DNA of 64,000 nucleotides, taken from contig JAHPZA010000010.1 of NCBI GenBank assembly GCA_019058445.1, forward strand, positions 1 to 64,000, written 5' to 3'. This document shows, piece after piece, positions 26,060 through 35,099 of the stretch. Source of the DNA: Promethearchaeota archaeon (GTDB taxonomy: Archaea > Asgardarchaeota > Lokiarchaeia > Sigyniarchaeales > SOKP01). Below the pieces are notes generated by a model. It was not told the origin of the DNA, did not search any database, and worked only from the letters and a program-made list of their open reading frames with translations. How positions within the stretch are numbered: the first letter of the stretch is position 1; each line of letters starts with the position of its first letter. Made by a program: the position numbers and the translations under genes.

Positions 26060-27544
26060 TTAAGAGGAATTAAGAGAATTCAATAATTTTGTTTTATGAA
26101 TTGACTCTTGAACCAAAAGACTAAAAGTTTTAACCATTTCCTCTAAAGATATAAAACTTGGAATATTATTTAGGGCTAATAACTTTGAAATACGGATAAC
26201 TTCTTCATGTTCACCAATAAGCCAATAAAATACAGGTTTAGGAGACTTACTAGATAATTCGATGCGTTTATCAATTGTTTCCATATCCATTGAACGTTTT
26301 GCACAAAACACCATACTAAAGAGACCTTCAACTTCAGGCTCATCCAAAATCGCTTGTAAAACAAGATTCATCATTTCATTAACTTTATCTTTAGCTTTTT
26401 CAATAGCTGGCCATATATCTACGAGTGCAAACCTATTTGGGGGCATCCACTCTGGAAAGACCTCTACCAGAGTTTTATAAGCTTGATCGCCTAAAATAGG
26501 GAATTTTAAACCATATTTAATAGTCAGATCAGCGCTGATTGTGCCAGCTCCACCAGAACCAACAATCATTGCCACATTTCCTTTTTTAGGTAAAGTTTTC
26601 CGAGCGTTATACATCATTGAAAAAACTCTTGCCGTTTGAAATAATTCATGAAAACTACTTACTTGTATTACGCCAGCCTGTCTAATGATTGCTTCTGTTA
26701 ATTTTCCATCCTCCGCAATTGATCCTGTGTGGCTTAATGAAGCTTTTTGCCCTTGACTTGTCGTTCCTCCTTTGATGAATAATATAGTTTTATTTGGTAT
26801 GCTCTTAGCCTCTCTGCATAATTTAATGAATCTCCTTGGATCTTTGAAGGATTCAAGATAGATTGCTATTACATTTACAGTAGAATCATGCAATAGATGT
26901 TCTAAAAACTCTATTTCACCAATATCCATCTTATTTCCAATCGAACATGAATATCTTATCCCGAGATCTGGATACATTGTCATCAAGTGCATTAAATACC
27001 CACCATTTAGCATTCCAGACTGACTTATTATAGCAATATTACCCCTTCTATAGTTAGCTAATATTCCAAATGAGGAAAAAAAACCACCTTTTTTATCACT
27101 GTCGCTATCTCCGTCTATTCTTGTTATTCCCATACAGTTAGGTCCAACTATTCTGATCTTTGAGAAATTATTCGTAATCTCTAAGATTTGATCTCTTAGC
27201 ATTAATCCATGTTCCCCAACCTCCTCAAACCCAGATGCTTCAATAATTGCCCCTTTAATACCTTTCTGAACACACTCTGCCAATACTCCAGGTATTAAAC
27301 GATTTGGTACATAAAAGATTGCAAGATCAATTTCCTCTTCAACATCTAATACAGACTTTTTAATTTCTAAATCAAATACCATTTTCCCCTCTGCGTTCGG
27401 ATTTATGGGATAGATTTTTCCTTTGAAATTATTAAGAGTGAGATTATTTAGAATCCAATTACCGCCTTTCATAGGATTTGTTGAGGCGCCAATGATAGCA
27501 ACCGATTTAGGATTAAGAAACAATTCTATTATATTATTACTCAT
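26060..27544 (-). CDS. ADP-forming acyl-CoA synthetase alpha-like protein, copy 2
   Basis: This is a paralogue of the gene at 24450 with the same domain order: CoA-binding domain (SVAIIGASTNPMKGGNWI), ligase core with IVGPNCMGI and IISQSGMLNG, and the catalytic histidine in ASLSHTGSIAED. Most of the length aligns without gaps, including the C-terminal segment after PEWMPPNRF. The ATG at 27544 is chosen over the preceding TTG. It is divergent from transporter copy 2, with which it shares a 222-bp promoter region, so the two may be co-regulated. No ATP-grasp beta subunit is encoded in the window. Confidence 0.85.
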   Translation of the reverse strand: MSNNIIELFLNPKSVAIIGASTNPMKGGNWILNNLTLNNFKGKIYPINPNAEGKMVFDLEIKKSVLDVEEEIDLAIFYVPNRLIPGVLAECVQKGIKGAIIEASGFEEVGEHGLMLRDQILEITNNFSKIRIVGPNCMGITRIDGDSDSDKKGGFFSSFGILANYRRGNIAIISQSGMLNGGYLMHLMTMYPDLGIRYSCSIGNKMDIGEIEFLEHLLHDSTVNVIAIYLESFKDPRRFIKLCREAKSIPNKTILFIKGGTTSQGQKASLSHTGSIAEDGKLTEAIIRQAGVIQVSSFHELFQTARVFSMMYNARKTLPKKGNVAMIVGSGGAGTISADLTIKYGLKFPILGDQAYKTLVEVFPEWMPPNRFALVDIWPAIEKAKDKVNEMMNLVLQAILDEPEVEGLFSMVFCAKRSMDMETIDKRIELSSKSPKPVFYWLIGEHEEVIRISKLLALNNIPSFISLEEMVKTFSLLVQESIHKTKLLNSLNSS

Positions 27545-27766
27545 CAATCTATAGGCACTTTCAGTTCTAATTATGATAAAAATTATTATTGATATGGAAA
27601 ATATATCCTAATTCATATCCTTTTTTATTTTATGTTGAGTATATTTTGTCGAAGTATATTAAAATATAAAAACTATAAATAGTCTTCAAACAAATTAGTT
27701 TTTAAGAAATTTATCATTTTCAAGATAAATTTCATTAGTAATTATTCAGAAAAGGAGATATGAATA

Positions 27767-29221
27767 TTGAGTAATATAGAAAATAATGAAGCTGTTGACG
27801 AGGAGATTTATGAGAATTCAAAACTTATGATGGCAAGTTATAGCACAAACCAGTTCTTCGGACAGTGGATAACGGGGCCATTCGGAATGTATGTGTTCAT
27901 TTTCTACGAGGTTCAAATCGGTCTATTTGTGGGGCTAGTTGCTTTAGCATTTATCCTTTATTCTTTTTGGAATGCTTTTAACGATCCTCTTATAGGATTC
28001 ATAATGGCTAAAATCCATATGCCATGGGAAGATAAATGGGGTAAACGTTTTCCATGGATAGTAATAGGCGGAATCCCTTGGTTGTTTACATACCTTCTTG
28101 TTTTTATGGTTCCACTGACTTGGGATCCTGTAAGAGAACAATGGCTAATCTTTATCTGGCTTCTCGTTAGTATATGCCTTTATGATACTCTTTTTTCACT
28201 TTGGGATATAAATGTAAGATCTTTGTACCCGGATAAATTTCGCGGACATGGTGAACGTAGAACAGCTGCAGGGATCGGGACGCTTATTGGAATGTCTGGG
28301 ATTGTTGCTTCTTCAATAATCCCTCCATTGTTTATTCAATTTGGTGTGCCAGAAACTTTTCGTATTCAAGCTTTAATTCTTATTGCTGTGGGTTTTGTAA
28401 TATTTTGTTTTATGATTCCGGGAATAAGAGAGGACGAGAAGACTAAGGCGCGATATAAGGAAAGGCTTTTAAAAGCTAGTGAGGAAGAAAAACAGTCTTT
28501 TATAAAAGTGGCTAAAGAAGTAGTAAATAATAAACAGTTTATGTCAAAATTATTAGTATTTTTCGGATATCAAGCAGCTGTAGCATTATTGGCTGCATCA
28601 GCACTTTATATGATAATTTTTGTTCTGGGTATGGAAGCTTGGTTTTTAGCTGTTCTGATGGGAGCCATGTTATTAGGTGCGTTTATTTCTGTACCTCTTT
28701 GGTTAAAATTGTCTCATAAATTTAATAATAATAAAAAAGTGTGTTTAATTGCCGGATTGGTAATGTTTGTGACGTTTTTACCAATTTTTTTCGTGACTGA
28801 AATTATATTCTTTATTGTGGCACTATTTATCTTCGGGGTAGGACTTGGAGGACAATGGTTTGCGGATCCACCTGCAATGGCAGATGTGCTTGATGATGTT
28901 GCGGTAAAAAATGGAAAAAGAAAAGATGAAATTTATTATGGATACCAAACTTTCTTTGTCAGACTTAGTCTTGTCGTCCAAGCAGTTGTTTTTGCTATTG
29001 TACATACTTTAACTGGATTTGTGGAAGGATCTATAAATCAAGCTGATTTATTCGCAAAAAGCCCAACTCCTGAATTAGCGTTATTAGGGATACGCATACA
29101 TACTGCACTTATTCCATCAATTTTAGTTCTAGTCTGTACTTTGATATTTTGGAAATTGTACGACCTAACTCCTGATAAAGTGGCTATGAATAAAGCAAAA
29201 TTGAAAGAACTTGGACTATGA
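27767..29221 (+). CDS. GPH/MFS transporter, copy 2
   Basis: The 484-residue transporter is a full-length paralogue of the one at 22737, with the same motifs: SFWNAFNDPLIGFIMAKIH, KWGKRFPWIVIGG, GERRTAAGIGT, and DPPAMADVLDD near the last third. Twelve spans are predicted. It begins with TTG at 27767 after a strong AAAGGAGAT Shine-Dalgarno site. An ATG lying in between is out of frame and stops after four codons. The divergent neighbour is the second acyl-CoA synthetase alpha-like gene. Substitutions inside the cavity helices (for example FVGLVALAF for NVALIALAF) suggest that the copies have different cargo. Confidence 0.85.
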   Translation: MSNIENNEAVDEEIYENSKLMMASYSTNQFFGQWITGPFGMYVFIFYEVQIGLFVGLVALAFILYSFWNAFNDPLIGFIMAKIHMPWEDKWGKRFPWIVIGGIPWLFTYLLVFMVPLTWDPVREQWLIFIWLLVSICLYDTLFSLWDINVRSLYPDKFRGHGERRTAAGIGTLIGMSGIVASSIIPPLFIQFGVPETFRIQALILIAVGFVIFCFMIPGIREDEKTKARYKERLLKASEEEKQSFIKVAKEVVNNKQFMSKLLVFFGYQAAVALLAASALYMIIFVLGMEAWFLAVLMGAMLLGAFISVPLWLKLSHKFNNNKKVCLIAGLVMFVTFLPIFFVTEIIFFIVALFIFGVGLGGQWFADPPAMADVLDDVAVKNGKRKDEIYYGYQTFFVRLSLVVQAVVFAIVHTLTGFVEGSINQADLFAKSPTPELALLGIRIHTALIPSILVLVCTLIFWKLYDLTPDKVAMNKAKLKELGL

Positions 29222-29233
29222 TTTAATAAATTA

Positions 29234-29244
29234 TTTTTTTTTTT
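29234..29244 (+). terminator. Oligo-T terminator after transporter copy 2
   Basis: Eleven consecutive T start 12 bases after the stop codon, a typical archaeal termination signal. Confidence 0.45.
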
Positions 29245-29407
29245 ATTCTTGAGAATTAAAATTAAGTTACTAAAATTCTTATTTAGAAGTAAGTTAAAAC
29301 GTTATTGGATTGTCCATAGAATAATCGATAAAATTAATAAAAAAAAAGAATAAATCAATTAGAAAATAATTCACTTTTACAGTTTTTTTTTTGACTTTAA
29401 AATGATT

Positions 29408-30073
29408 TTATTCTGATTTAGGAGGTTTTAGGAATTCGGGTCTAATTTTTGTAATTCTAGTTACAATTTTAGCTTGTAGTTCTAATAATACGCTGGATTT
29501 CGATTCAGAACCTATTTTTATATCGTATTTATAATTAGGTTCTTCAATCAATGATGGCTCGGGTTCAGACTTTACAAAAGTAACGTCTTTAGTTTGTTTG
29601 AAATCAAGTGTTAATTCTATATCATTATTTAATTTATTCTCAATCATAATTTTTCTTGAGATTTTATCAAATCTTGTCCGAACTTCAATTTGTTCTTTTG
29701 GATTTGAAGCATCTTCATAGTTTACTTTAGCATCTCCTTCAGTAATATTTACAATATCATCATCTACTAAAATGTCATCATCAATCATATTTTCAGAGTT
29801 AATTTTAGTACCTGAGCTTTCAGCAGTATTAAGAAAAAGAAATGGCATGTTATTTTTGTATAGTGTCATTGGTGAATTACTTGGAATGTCTTTATTAATT
29901 AAATCCCCTTGCTTAATCAAAACATATTTTACAATGGTATCCCAAGTCAATTTATTTGATGACACATTATTAGCAGTATACTGAATTTCAATCTTACGTT
30001 CTATTGTAAATTCACATTTTGCCTTAAACCAATTTAATTTTATTTTTTTTCGAGTTGGAACATTAGCTTTCAT
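29408..30073 (-). CDS. Likely C-terminal partner of a split DUF4139 protein
   Basis: The 221-residue protein follows the DUF4140/DUF4139-like gene by 9 bp and has a GAGGTGA ribosome site. Its second half (EQIEVRTRFDKISRKIMIEN, then LNNDIELTLDFKQT and YKYDIKIGSESKSSVLLELQ) matches the pattern of the C-terminal half of DUF4139 proteins, where a beta-rich domain ends the chain. I infer that the two genes encode halves of one MuiA-like protein that is usually a single chain. No signal peptide or membrane span is visible. The function of the family is poorly known. Confidence 0.55.
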   Translation of the reverse strand: MKANVPTRKKIKLNWFKAKCEFTIERKIEIQYTANNVSSNKLTWDTIVKYVLIKQGDLINKDIPSNSPMTLYKNNMPFLFLNTAESSGTKINSENMIDDDILVDDDIVNITEGDAKVNYEDASNPKEQIEVRTRFDKISRKIMIENKLNNDIELTLDFKQTKDVTFVKSEPEPSLIEEPNYKYDIKIGSESKSSVLLELQAKIVTRITKIRPEFLKPPKSE

Positions 30074-30082
30074 TTTTTCACC

Positions 30083-30856
30083 TCACAGCATTAAATTCTT
30101 CATTCTTTGTGTTCTTTTTAAACCAGATTTAGGCTGTACGCTTCTTAATCTATCTAATTCTCCTAACATTTCTTGACGTAATGCTGCCGGAAATGTGGCT
30201 TCTTGACCTGTTGCCTCAGATGGTGCACCATATCCGGTTGTAGCATATGCAGGAGCACTTGGAAGTTCAAATATCGCAAAACCGAGCTCAACATTTTCAT
30301 ATGAAAAGCCAGTTTTATTATCTACTATAATATATCCCTCAACTTCCGCAGTTTTTCCATCATCACTAATATTAACTTGTAAGGATGTGTGCCATCTTAC
30401 ACGCAGATCACTTACAAAATAAATTATTTTTACTATGACTTCACCCTCCTGCTTAGTGCAATTAATTATAAAGTCAAACGCCCCTTTCATGTCAGCATAA
30501 GTTCTATAGGAACTCGCTTCACATATGTTGGACACTTTTTCTCTTAATTCACGAGTAAAATCAATCGCATAACTAATTATTGAGGTTGCTGCTGATTTTT
30601 CTCTGTCGATAATTTGTTGAGCATTTGTCATATCTGGTAAAGCAGTTATCGTTTGTTGCAATGTAATAACCTCTTTATCTTCAGGGTTAACATACTCCAA
30701 TATAATATCAGCAGAATTAGGATCGAAACTAGCAGGAACATTTTGGATTTGAAATTCATTAATACCTTGATTTAAAGCAAGCTTTATCTCCCGTTCTACA
30801 ATTCCACCACCAGCATTGAAAATGATTAGTTTCTTTACTTTTGGATCAATTAAAAT
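30083..30856 (-). CDS. DUF4140/DUF4139 (MuiA-like) N-terminal protein, apparent AUU start
   Basis: The N-terminal segment (VKKLIIFNAGGGIVEREIKL, NVPASFDPNSADIILEY) resembles DUF4140. Residues about 170-215 hold the DUF4139 landmark (VRWHTSLQVNISDDGKTAEV, VDNKTGFSYENVELGFAIF). The C-terminal 50 residues are low-complexity, ending with LKRTQRMKNLML. The frame is open back to TGA at 30863, with no ATG or GTG. The first TTG (30700) would cut off the DUF4140 part. An ATT at 30856 stands exactly five bases after GGTGAT, which makes it the best start. The next gene probably supplies the remaining half of the protein. Confidence 0.65.
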   Translation of the reverse strand: MLIDPKVKKLIIFNAGGGIVEREIKLALNQGINEFQIQNVPASFDPNSADIILEYVNPEDKEVITLQQTITALPDMTNAQQIIDREKSAATSIISYAIDFTRELREKVSNICEASSYRTYADMKGAFDFIINCTKQEGEVIVKIIYFVSDLRVRWHTSLQVNISDDGKTAEVEGYIIVDNKTGFSYENVELGFAIFELPSAPAYATTGYGAPSEATGQEATFPAALRQEMLGELDRLRSVQPKSGLKRTQRMKNLML

Positions 30857-30860
30857 TTCG

Positions 30861-30867
30861 AATCACC
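30861..30867 (-). promoter_or_regulatory. Shine-Dalgarno GGTGATT before an ATT start
   Basis: The minus strand reads GGTGATtcgaaATT. The motif matches the anti-Shine-Dalgarno complement well, and the five-base spacing equals that seen before standard starts elsewhere in the window, for example at 18935 (ATG) and 42974 (TTG). Confidence 0.5.
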
Positions 30868-30992
30868 ATTTAATGAGTTAATTATAGGAAGATAAAATGA
30901 CTCACATATAAATATTTAATTTGAATTACTTGATCTTTTAATGAATAAAAGTTAGATAAACACTAAAAAATAAGATAAAACTCAGTATAGGA

Positions 30993-31418
30993 ATGGAAGT
31001 TATAAGAAAAGAAATAGAGGAAATTGTGAATCGAGAAACAAAAGCCTGGGATACTCAAGATGTTGAATTGCTAATGACTATTTTTCATCCCGATATGGTG
31101 TGGCCTTGGCCAAGAACCAGTAAATCACATGATCCTATGGATTGGGTTCTTGAAATAGGGAAGTACGATTATGACAGATGGAAGAGAGGGTGGCAAGAGC
31201 TATTTGATAAATATACACTTGTTCATAATATGAGAGAAATTAAAAAAATTGAAATATCTAAAGAAAGGGATGGGGCTTTTGCAGTTGTGGATATTGATAC
31301 ATTTTGGATAGATTCTAATAATAATAAAAGCCATTGGAAAGGAAGAGTATGTAAAGTATATACAAAATTAAAAAATGGCTGGAAATTGATTATGCATACA
31401 GGAGTTCTCGAATATTAA
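30993..31418 (+). CDS. NTF2-like/SnoaL-like protein
   Basis: The 141-residue protein shows the NTF2-like cone fold pattern of SnoaL and DUF4440 proteins: an N-terminal helix pair with ETKAWDTQDVELLMTIFHPD, then WPWP, and C-terminal strands FAVVDIDTFWIDS, GRVCKVYTKLKNGWKLIMHT. Members are small enzymes or ligand-binding proteins without a fixed chemistry. No cofactor motif is seen. It starts at ATG 30993 and is divergent from the DUF4139 pair. Confidence 0.75.
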   Translation: MEVIRKEIEEIVNRETKAWDTQDVELLMTIFHPDMVWPWPRTSKSHDPMDWVLEIGKYDYDRWKRGWQELFDKYTLVHNMREIKKIEISKERDGAFAVVDIDTFWIDSNNNKSHWKGRVCKVYTKLKNGWKLIMHTGVLEY

Positions 31419-31465
31419 ATTTTTAATCAAGTTAAATATAGATTGTCGCTAATATTTTTAATAAT

Positions 31466-31740
31466 ATAAGATCAATATACTAAAATAGATTCTCCAGAAG
31501 TACAATTATTTCCTTTTTGAATTAAATGGGATATGAGAAAATAGGTTTATTAAATACAAATGAATGAAATTTTCCATTTTTTCCACATGGATTTATATTT
31601 GACAGAAGTAAGTCTAGAAAGTCCTTATCAAAAAATATGCTAATAAATGGGCCTTCGAGATAATTCGAATTTATGGAAGTGATTATCGGCTTAAATCCCA
31701 GATTTATTAAATTTTGAGCCAATTCATTCATATCGTAATT
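31466..31740 (-). pseudogene. Truncated relic of the Dph6-like gene
   Basis: This stretch encodes the last 69 residues of a Dph6-like protein. LAQNLINLGFKPIITSINSN and INPCGKNGKFHSFVFNKPIF match the intact gene at 35100-35759 residue by residue, and similarity continues past the stop codon to about 31466. The N-terminal PP-loop part is gone. It is a decayed duplicate of the neighbouring gene, with about 65 percent amino-acid identity judged by eye. Confidence 0.75.
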
Positions 31741-31742
31741 TC

Positions 31743-31916
31743 TTAATCTAAATTATGGTTTCTTTTGGTTAAAACTATAGGTATGATAAAGACCATCTCA
31801 ACTAGAATAAATTTTTTGTATTCTAAGATTTTTTCTCTTCCCCGCTTATCCTCATCACTATCGCCACCATCATTACCTGACGAATTAACAGAAGTTATCT
31901 CCGAAATTATGTTCAT
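31743..31916 (-). CDS. Short membrane-anchor peptide, possibly a relic of a surface protein
   Basis: The 57-residue frame has a Ser/Gly/Asp-rich linker (VNSSGNDGGDSDEDKR), a hydrophobic helix (FILVEMVFIIPIVL) and a basic tail. The layout copies the C-terminal end of the beta-helix protein encoded just upstream. Together with the adjacent Dph6 relic it suggests a partly deleted tandem duplication of that locus. It may not be expressed. Confidence 0.3.
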   Translation of the reverse strand: MNIISEITSVNSSGNDGGDSDEDKRGREKILEYKKFILVEMVFIIPIVLTKRNHNLD

Positions 31917-31952
31917 AAAAATGTCAGTATTCTAATTTCCCTTGATAAACTC

Positions 31953-33800
31953 TTATTTAAAATCATTATCTTTTATAGGTTTGATATCATACTCTTCCTC
32001 AAGCGTTTTTGTTGGTAGAGAGGGATCTAAAGGTTTTCCACACGACCAACAAGCATTTTCAAGTTCTTTAATTGCCTCGACACATCTTATACAATAATAG
32101 GCACCACAGGTTGGGCAAATAAAATTATATCCCTCAATTGGACCTTTATGAACTAAACAGAAATGCTTTTCCTTGGATAATATTATATCATCCTCCACAA
32201 TTTCTTCTCTTTGCTTGATATATTCTTTTATATTACTGGTATCTTTTCGGATGCCACCTTTTCGGGAAACATAAGTTCGACCTATAACTAAAAAAGCTGC
32301 CACCGCTATTACTATTAAACCAATAACCATTACTATTGTAGTATCAAATACGTCAGATTTACTACTATCATCTCCATTTCCATCTCCTCCTCCATCGGTT
32401 ATGACTGATTTTATAACATTGACATCTATATAAACGATATAACCTCGCGAATCATTGCAATAGAATCGTATTGTGATGTTTCCATTGGATAGAGTCTTCC
32501 ATTGATCTTGATCAATTAAACCAGTGATATTATCATTCGCCACTCCATTTAACTTTGTTAAGTTTATAATTTTTTCAATCTCTAGAAATTCACACCAGAA
32601 GTATTCTCCTAGACCTTCAACAATACTAATATTACAAGCTGGTGCGATTGAGCCAAATTTCTGGCCCATTGTTGGCTCAGCAATATAAAGAACAGGAGCG
32701 TCCCACCAAATTGGAAAATTATCTTGACTTCCCGCAGTTCCTGGAATATTGTATGCCGTATCTCCTATACCGTCATCGTTCGTATCTATATCGGTATAAT
32801 CCCACCAATAATTTCCAATGTTAATATTGTCCCAATAATTACTATTTCCATCATCCCTCGCATTTTCCTCATTCCTACTAAAATTATTTAAATAGATCAA
32901 ATTATTATCACAATTACCCTCTATTACTATCCCGATTTGATTGTTATTTTGAACAGTGTTTTCTGTTATGTTGTTATTGTTGCATTTATCAAATAAATAA
33001 ATTCCATAATTAGTATTATTATTTACAATATTTCCCGAAATTGTAGTATAATTACTAGAAATTAAATATATCCCATTTATCCCATTACTATTGACAGAGG
33101 TATTTCTAATTTTATTATTTACACAACCTCCAATAATCCCCCAGCCAAAGACTGGACGGCTCCCCAAATAAATTCCATACTCATTATTGTTATTTGCGGT
33201 GTTATTTGTGAAAGTATTAGAATGACAGTTTGAAATGTAGAATCCAGACTTAGAATTATTATTTACAGTGTTTCTCGAAAATCTGGAATTATTACATCCA
33301 TTTAAATATATCCCATGTATTCGATTATTATTTATGATGTTTCCCGAAACGTTATTATTTTCACATTCTACCATAAAAATACCTACATCATTATTATAAG
33401 CAGAGTTATTCCTAATTGTATTATTACCGGAATATGATATAGAAATTCCAAATAAAAGACCACTATTATTTACAAAATTACCTGAAATTGTGTTATTATA
33501 ACTAAGAACCAAATATATTCCGCAGAAAGTATTATTATTTAATGTGTTGCCCGAAACAGTATTGTTTTTACATGCATATAATAAAATTCCTACTGTTGAG
33601 TGAGAAAGATCTAAATTCTCTATTACCGTGTTATTACAATTAACTAATATGATTTGACCAGCATTAGTAAAATTCTTACTTTCTAAACCTGTTTCATTAA
33701 TGTAGTAATAAATAGGTTTTCCATCTACAAAGTTTGAAGTAAAATTGTTTGAAGATACATCATCAGGTGATCCATGAATCCAAACTCCAGAACTATTCAT
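31953..33800 (-). CDS. Surface beta-helix protein, C-terminal part with transmembrane span and cytoplasmic zinc module
   Basis: This open frame continues, without interruption other than one TAA at 33981, the gene that starts at 34931. It encodes many NosD/CASH-type parallel beta-helix turns (repeats such as NNTVSGNTLNNNTFCGIYL), then a beta-sandwich-like region, a Gly/Asp linker, a membrane helix (VMVIGLIVIAVAAFLVIG), and a cytoplasmic tail with eight potential zinc ligands: CLVH, CPTC, CIRC and CWSC. The beta-helix is expected outside the cell and the zinc module inside. The first ATG is at 33800, but homologous repeat sequence runs on upstream to 33984. The function is unknown; adhesion or glycan binding are possible. 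Confidence 0.7.
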   Translation of the reverse strand: MNSSGVWIHGSPDDVSSNNFTSNFVDGKPIYYYINETGLESKNFTNAGQIILVNCNNTVIENLDLSHSTVGILLYACKNNTVSGNTLNNNTFCGIYLVLSYNNTISGNFVNNSGLLFGISISYSGNNTIRNNSAYNNDVGIFMVECENNNVSGNIINNNRIHGIYLNGCNNSRFSRNTVNNNSKSGFYISNCHSNTFTNNTANNNNEYGIYLGSRPVFGWGIIGGCVNNKIRNTSVNSNGINGIYLISSNYTTISGNIVNNNTNYGIYLFDKCNNNNITENTVQNNNQIGIVIEGNCDNNLIYLNNFSRNEENARDDGNSNYWDNINIGNYWWDYTDIDTNDDGIGDTAYNIPGTAGSQDNFPIWWDAPVLYIAEPTMGQKFGSIAPACNISIVEGLGEYFWCEFLEIEKIINLTKLNGVANDNITGLIDQDQWKTLSNGNITIRFYCNDSRGYIVYIDVNVIKSVITDGGGDGNGDDSSKSDVFDTTIVMVIGLIVIAVAAFLVIGRTYVSRKGGIRKDTSNIKEYIKQREEIVEDDIILSKEKHFCLVHKGPIEGYNFICPTCGAYYCIRCVEAIKELENACWSCGKPLDPSLPTKTLEEEYDIKPIKDNDFK

Positions 33801-33980
33801 TGTATTCCCTGAAACGTAGCTATATGGACTAAATGAAAGAAATAATCCACATATTTTATTGTCTGAAGCATTATTATTTAGGATTGTAATATTGTTTGAA
33901 TTATATAATGAAATTCCAATTGAAACATTAGAAATGTCTAAGTCTGAAATCTGTGAATCTTCACAATCGATTAATATAAT

Positions 33981-34931
33981 TTACCCCGAGTCTGTAAAAT
34001 TATTTTTTCCTAAACCTTTTTCATTAGTGTAATAATATAAAGTTTTTCCATTCACTAAATTTTTATCGCCAATATTAAAAGGTAAAGAATTTTCTTCAAC
34101 GCTCGGCCATATCACAACTCCACACTCTGTCATATTATTTCCTGAGAATGTATTGTTATAACTGGCACTAAACATAACTCCAAAATAATTTTTATTTAAA
34201 ATATTACCCAAAATGGTGTTATTACTACAATCATTTTGTATACTTATCCCATAAAAACTATTATTAACTGTGTTATTTTTAATGGTGTTATTATTACTAT
34301 TAGATAAATATACCCCCGCCACATCATTGTTGTATAAAATATTTCCCATTATTGTGTTATTGTGGCAGTTATCAAGTAAAGTGATCCCATAATCAACATT
34401 TTTATTTGCTTTGTTTCCCAATATAGTGTTATTGTGGCAATCATTAATTAAAGCGATTCCTACACGTGTATCCGAAAAACTATCATTAATTAATAACCCA
34501 TTGGAAGTATTAACCAATTCAATTCCCGCATCAATTTGAAAAATCTCAAGATCAGCAAATAATCCAGAATTGTAGAATGTACAATTTTTAATCCTAAAAT
34601 ATTCCTTGGAATTTTCGATTAATATCCCACTACCCATACCACCAGCGTTTATCGTTACATTCTCAATGAAATGAGGGGAAATTTTTGTTCCTAGACCTAT
34701 TTTAATCCATGGAAAGAGTGTAGCAGACCAGTTATCGTCTTTAATATGTATAAAATTTGTTGACCAATAACCTGATTTTCTCGGACTTTTTAAATTAGCT
34801 TCATCGCGAAGTTCCGTGGCATCATCACTTTTTTCTTCGTTCCCGATGAAGTTATACACACTAGTGGTGGATAAAGCCAAAATTATCAATAAAGAGATTT
34901 TAAATAATTTCTTTTTTGTTCTTTTTCTCAT
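33981..34931 (-). CDS. Surface beta-helix protein, N-terminal part ending at a premature TAA
   Basis: The 316-residue product starts with a Lys/Arg-rich signal peptide (KKKLFKISLLIILALSTTSV) and continues with parallel beta-helix repeats (NNTILGNKANKNVDYGITLL and similar). It stops at NNFTDSG followed by TAA. The sequence after the stop stays in frame (IILIDCEDSQISDLDISN). In the second, homologous repeat block of the same gene the matching segment reads FTNAGQIILVNC, so the TAA replaces a glutamine codon. The original protein would be about 990 residues. A single C-to-T change, an assembly error or readthrough could explain it. Confidence 0.75.
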   Translation of the reverse strand: MRKRTKKKLFKISLLIILALSTTSVYNFIGNEEKSDDATELRDEANLKSPRKSGYWSTNFIHIKDDNWSATLFPWIKIGLGTKISPHFIENVTINAGGMGSGILIENSKEYFRIKNCTFYNSGLFADLEIFQIDAGIELVNTSNGLLINDSFSDTRVGIALINDCHNNTILGNKANKNVDYGITLLDNCHNNTIMGNILYNNDVAGVYLSNSNNNTIKNNTVNNSFYGISIQNDCSNNTILGNILNKNYFGVMFSASYNNTFSGNNMTECGVVIWPSVEENSLPFNIGDKNLVNGKTLYYYTNEKGLGKNNFTDSG

Positions 34932-35099
34932 TGAAATTTTACAAAAAATTATTTGGATTTAATAAAAAAAATATAGTATATTATTTAACAATTTTGTAAA
35001 AACATTTTTTTAAGATTTTTCAAGATTATTACAATACAAATTTCCCTCTAATATAGTAATAAAAAATCTCAAATACTTTAGATAATAGATTAAAATCTT

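Noticed and set aside
22737..29221. Recent tandem repeat or assembly duplication of the transporter and synthetase genes
   Set aside because: The copies differ at many positions and the gene orientations are not those of a simple tandem copy, so they are old paralogues.
32880..34480. Repeated Asn-rich DNA as a CRISPR or other array
   Set aside because: The repeats vary in length and sequence and encode beta-helix turns in one continuous frame.
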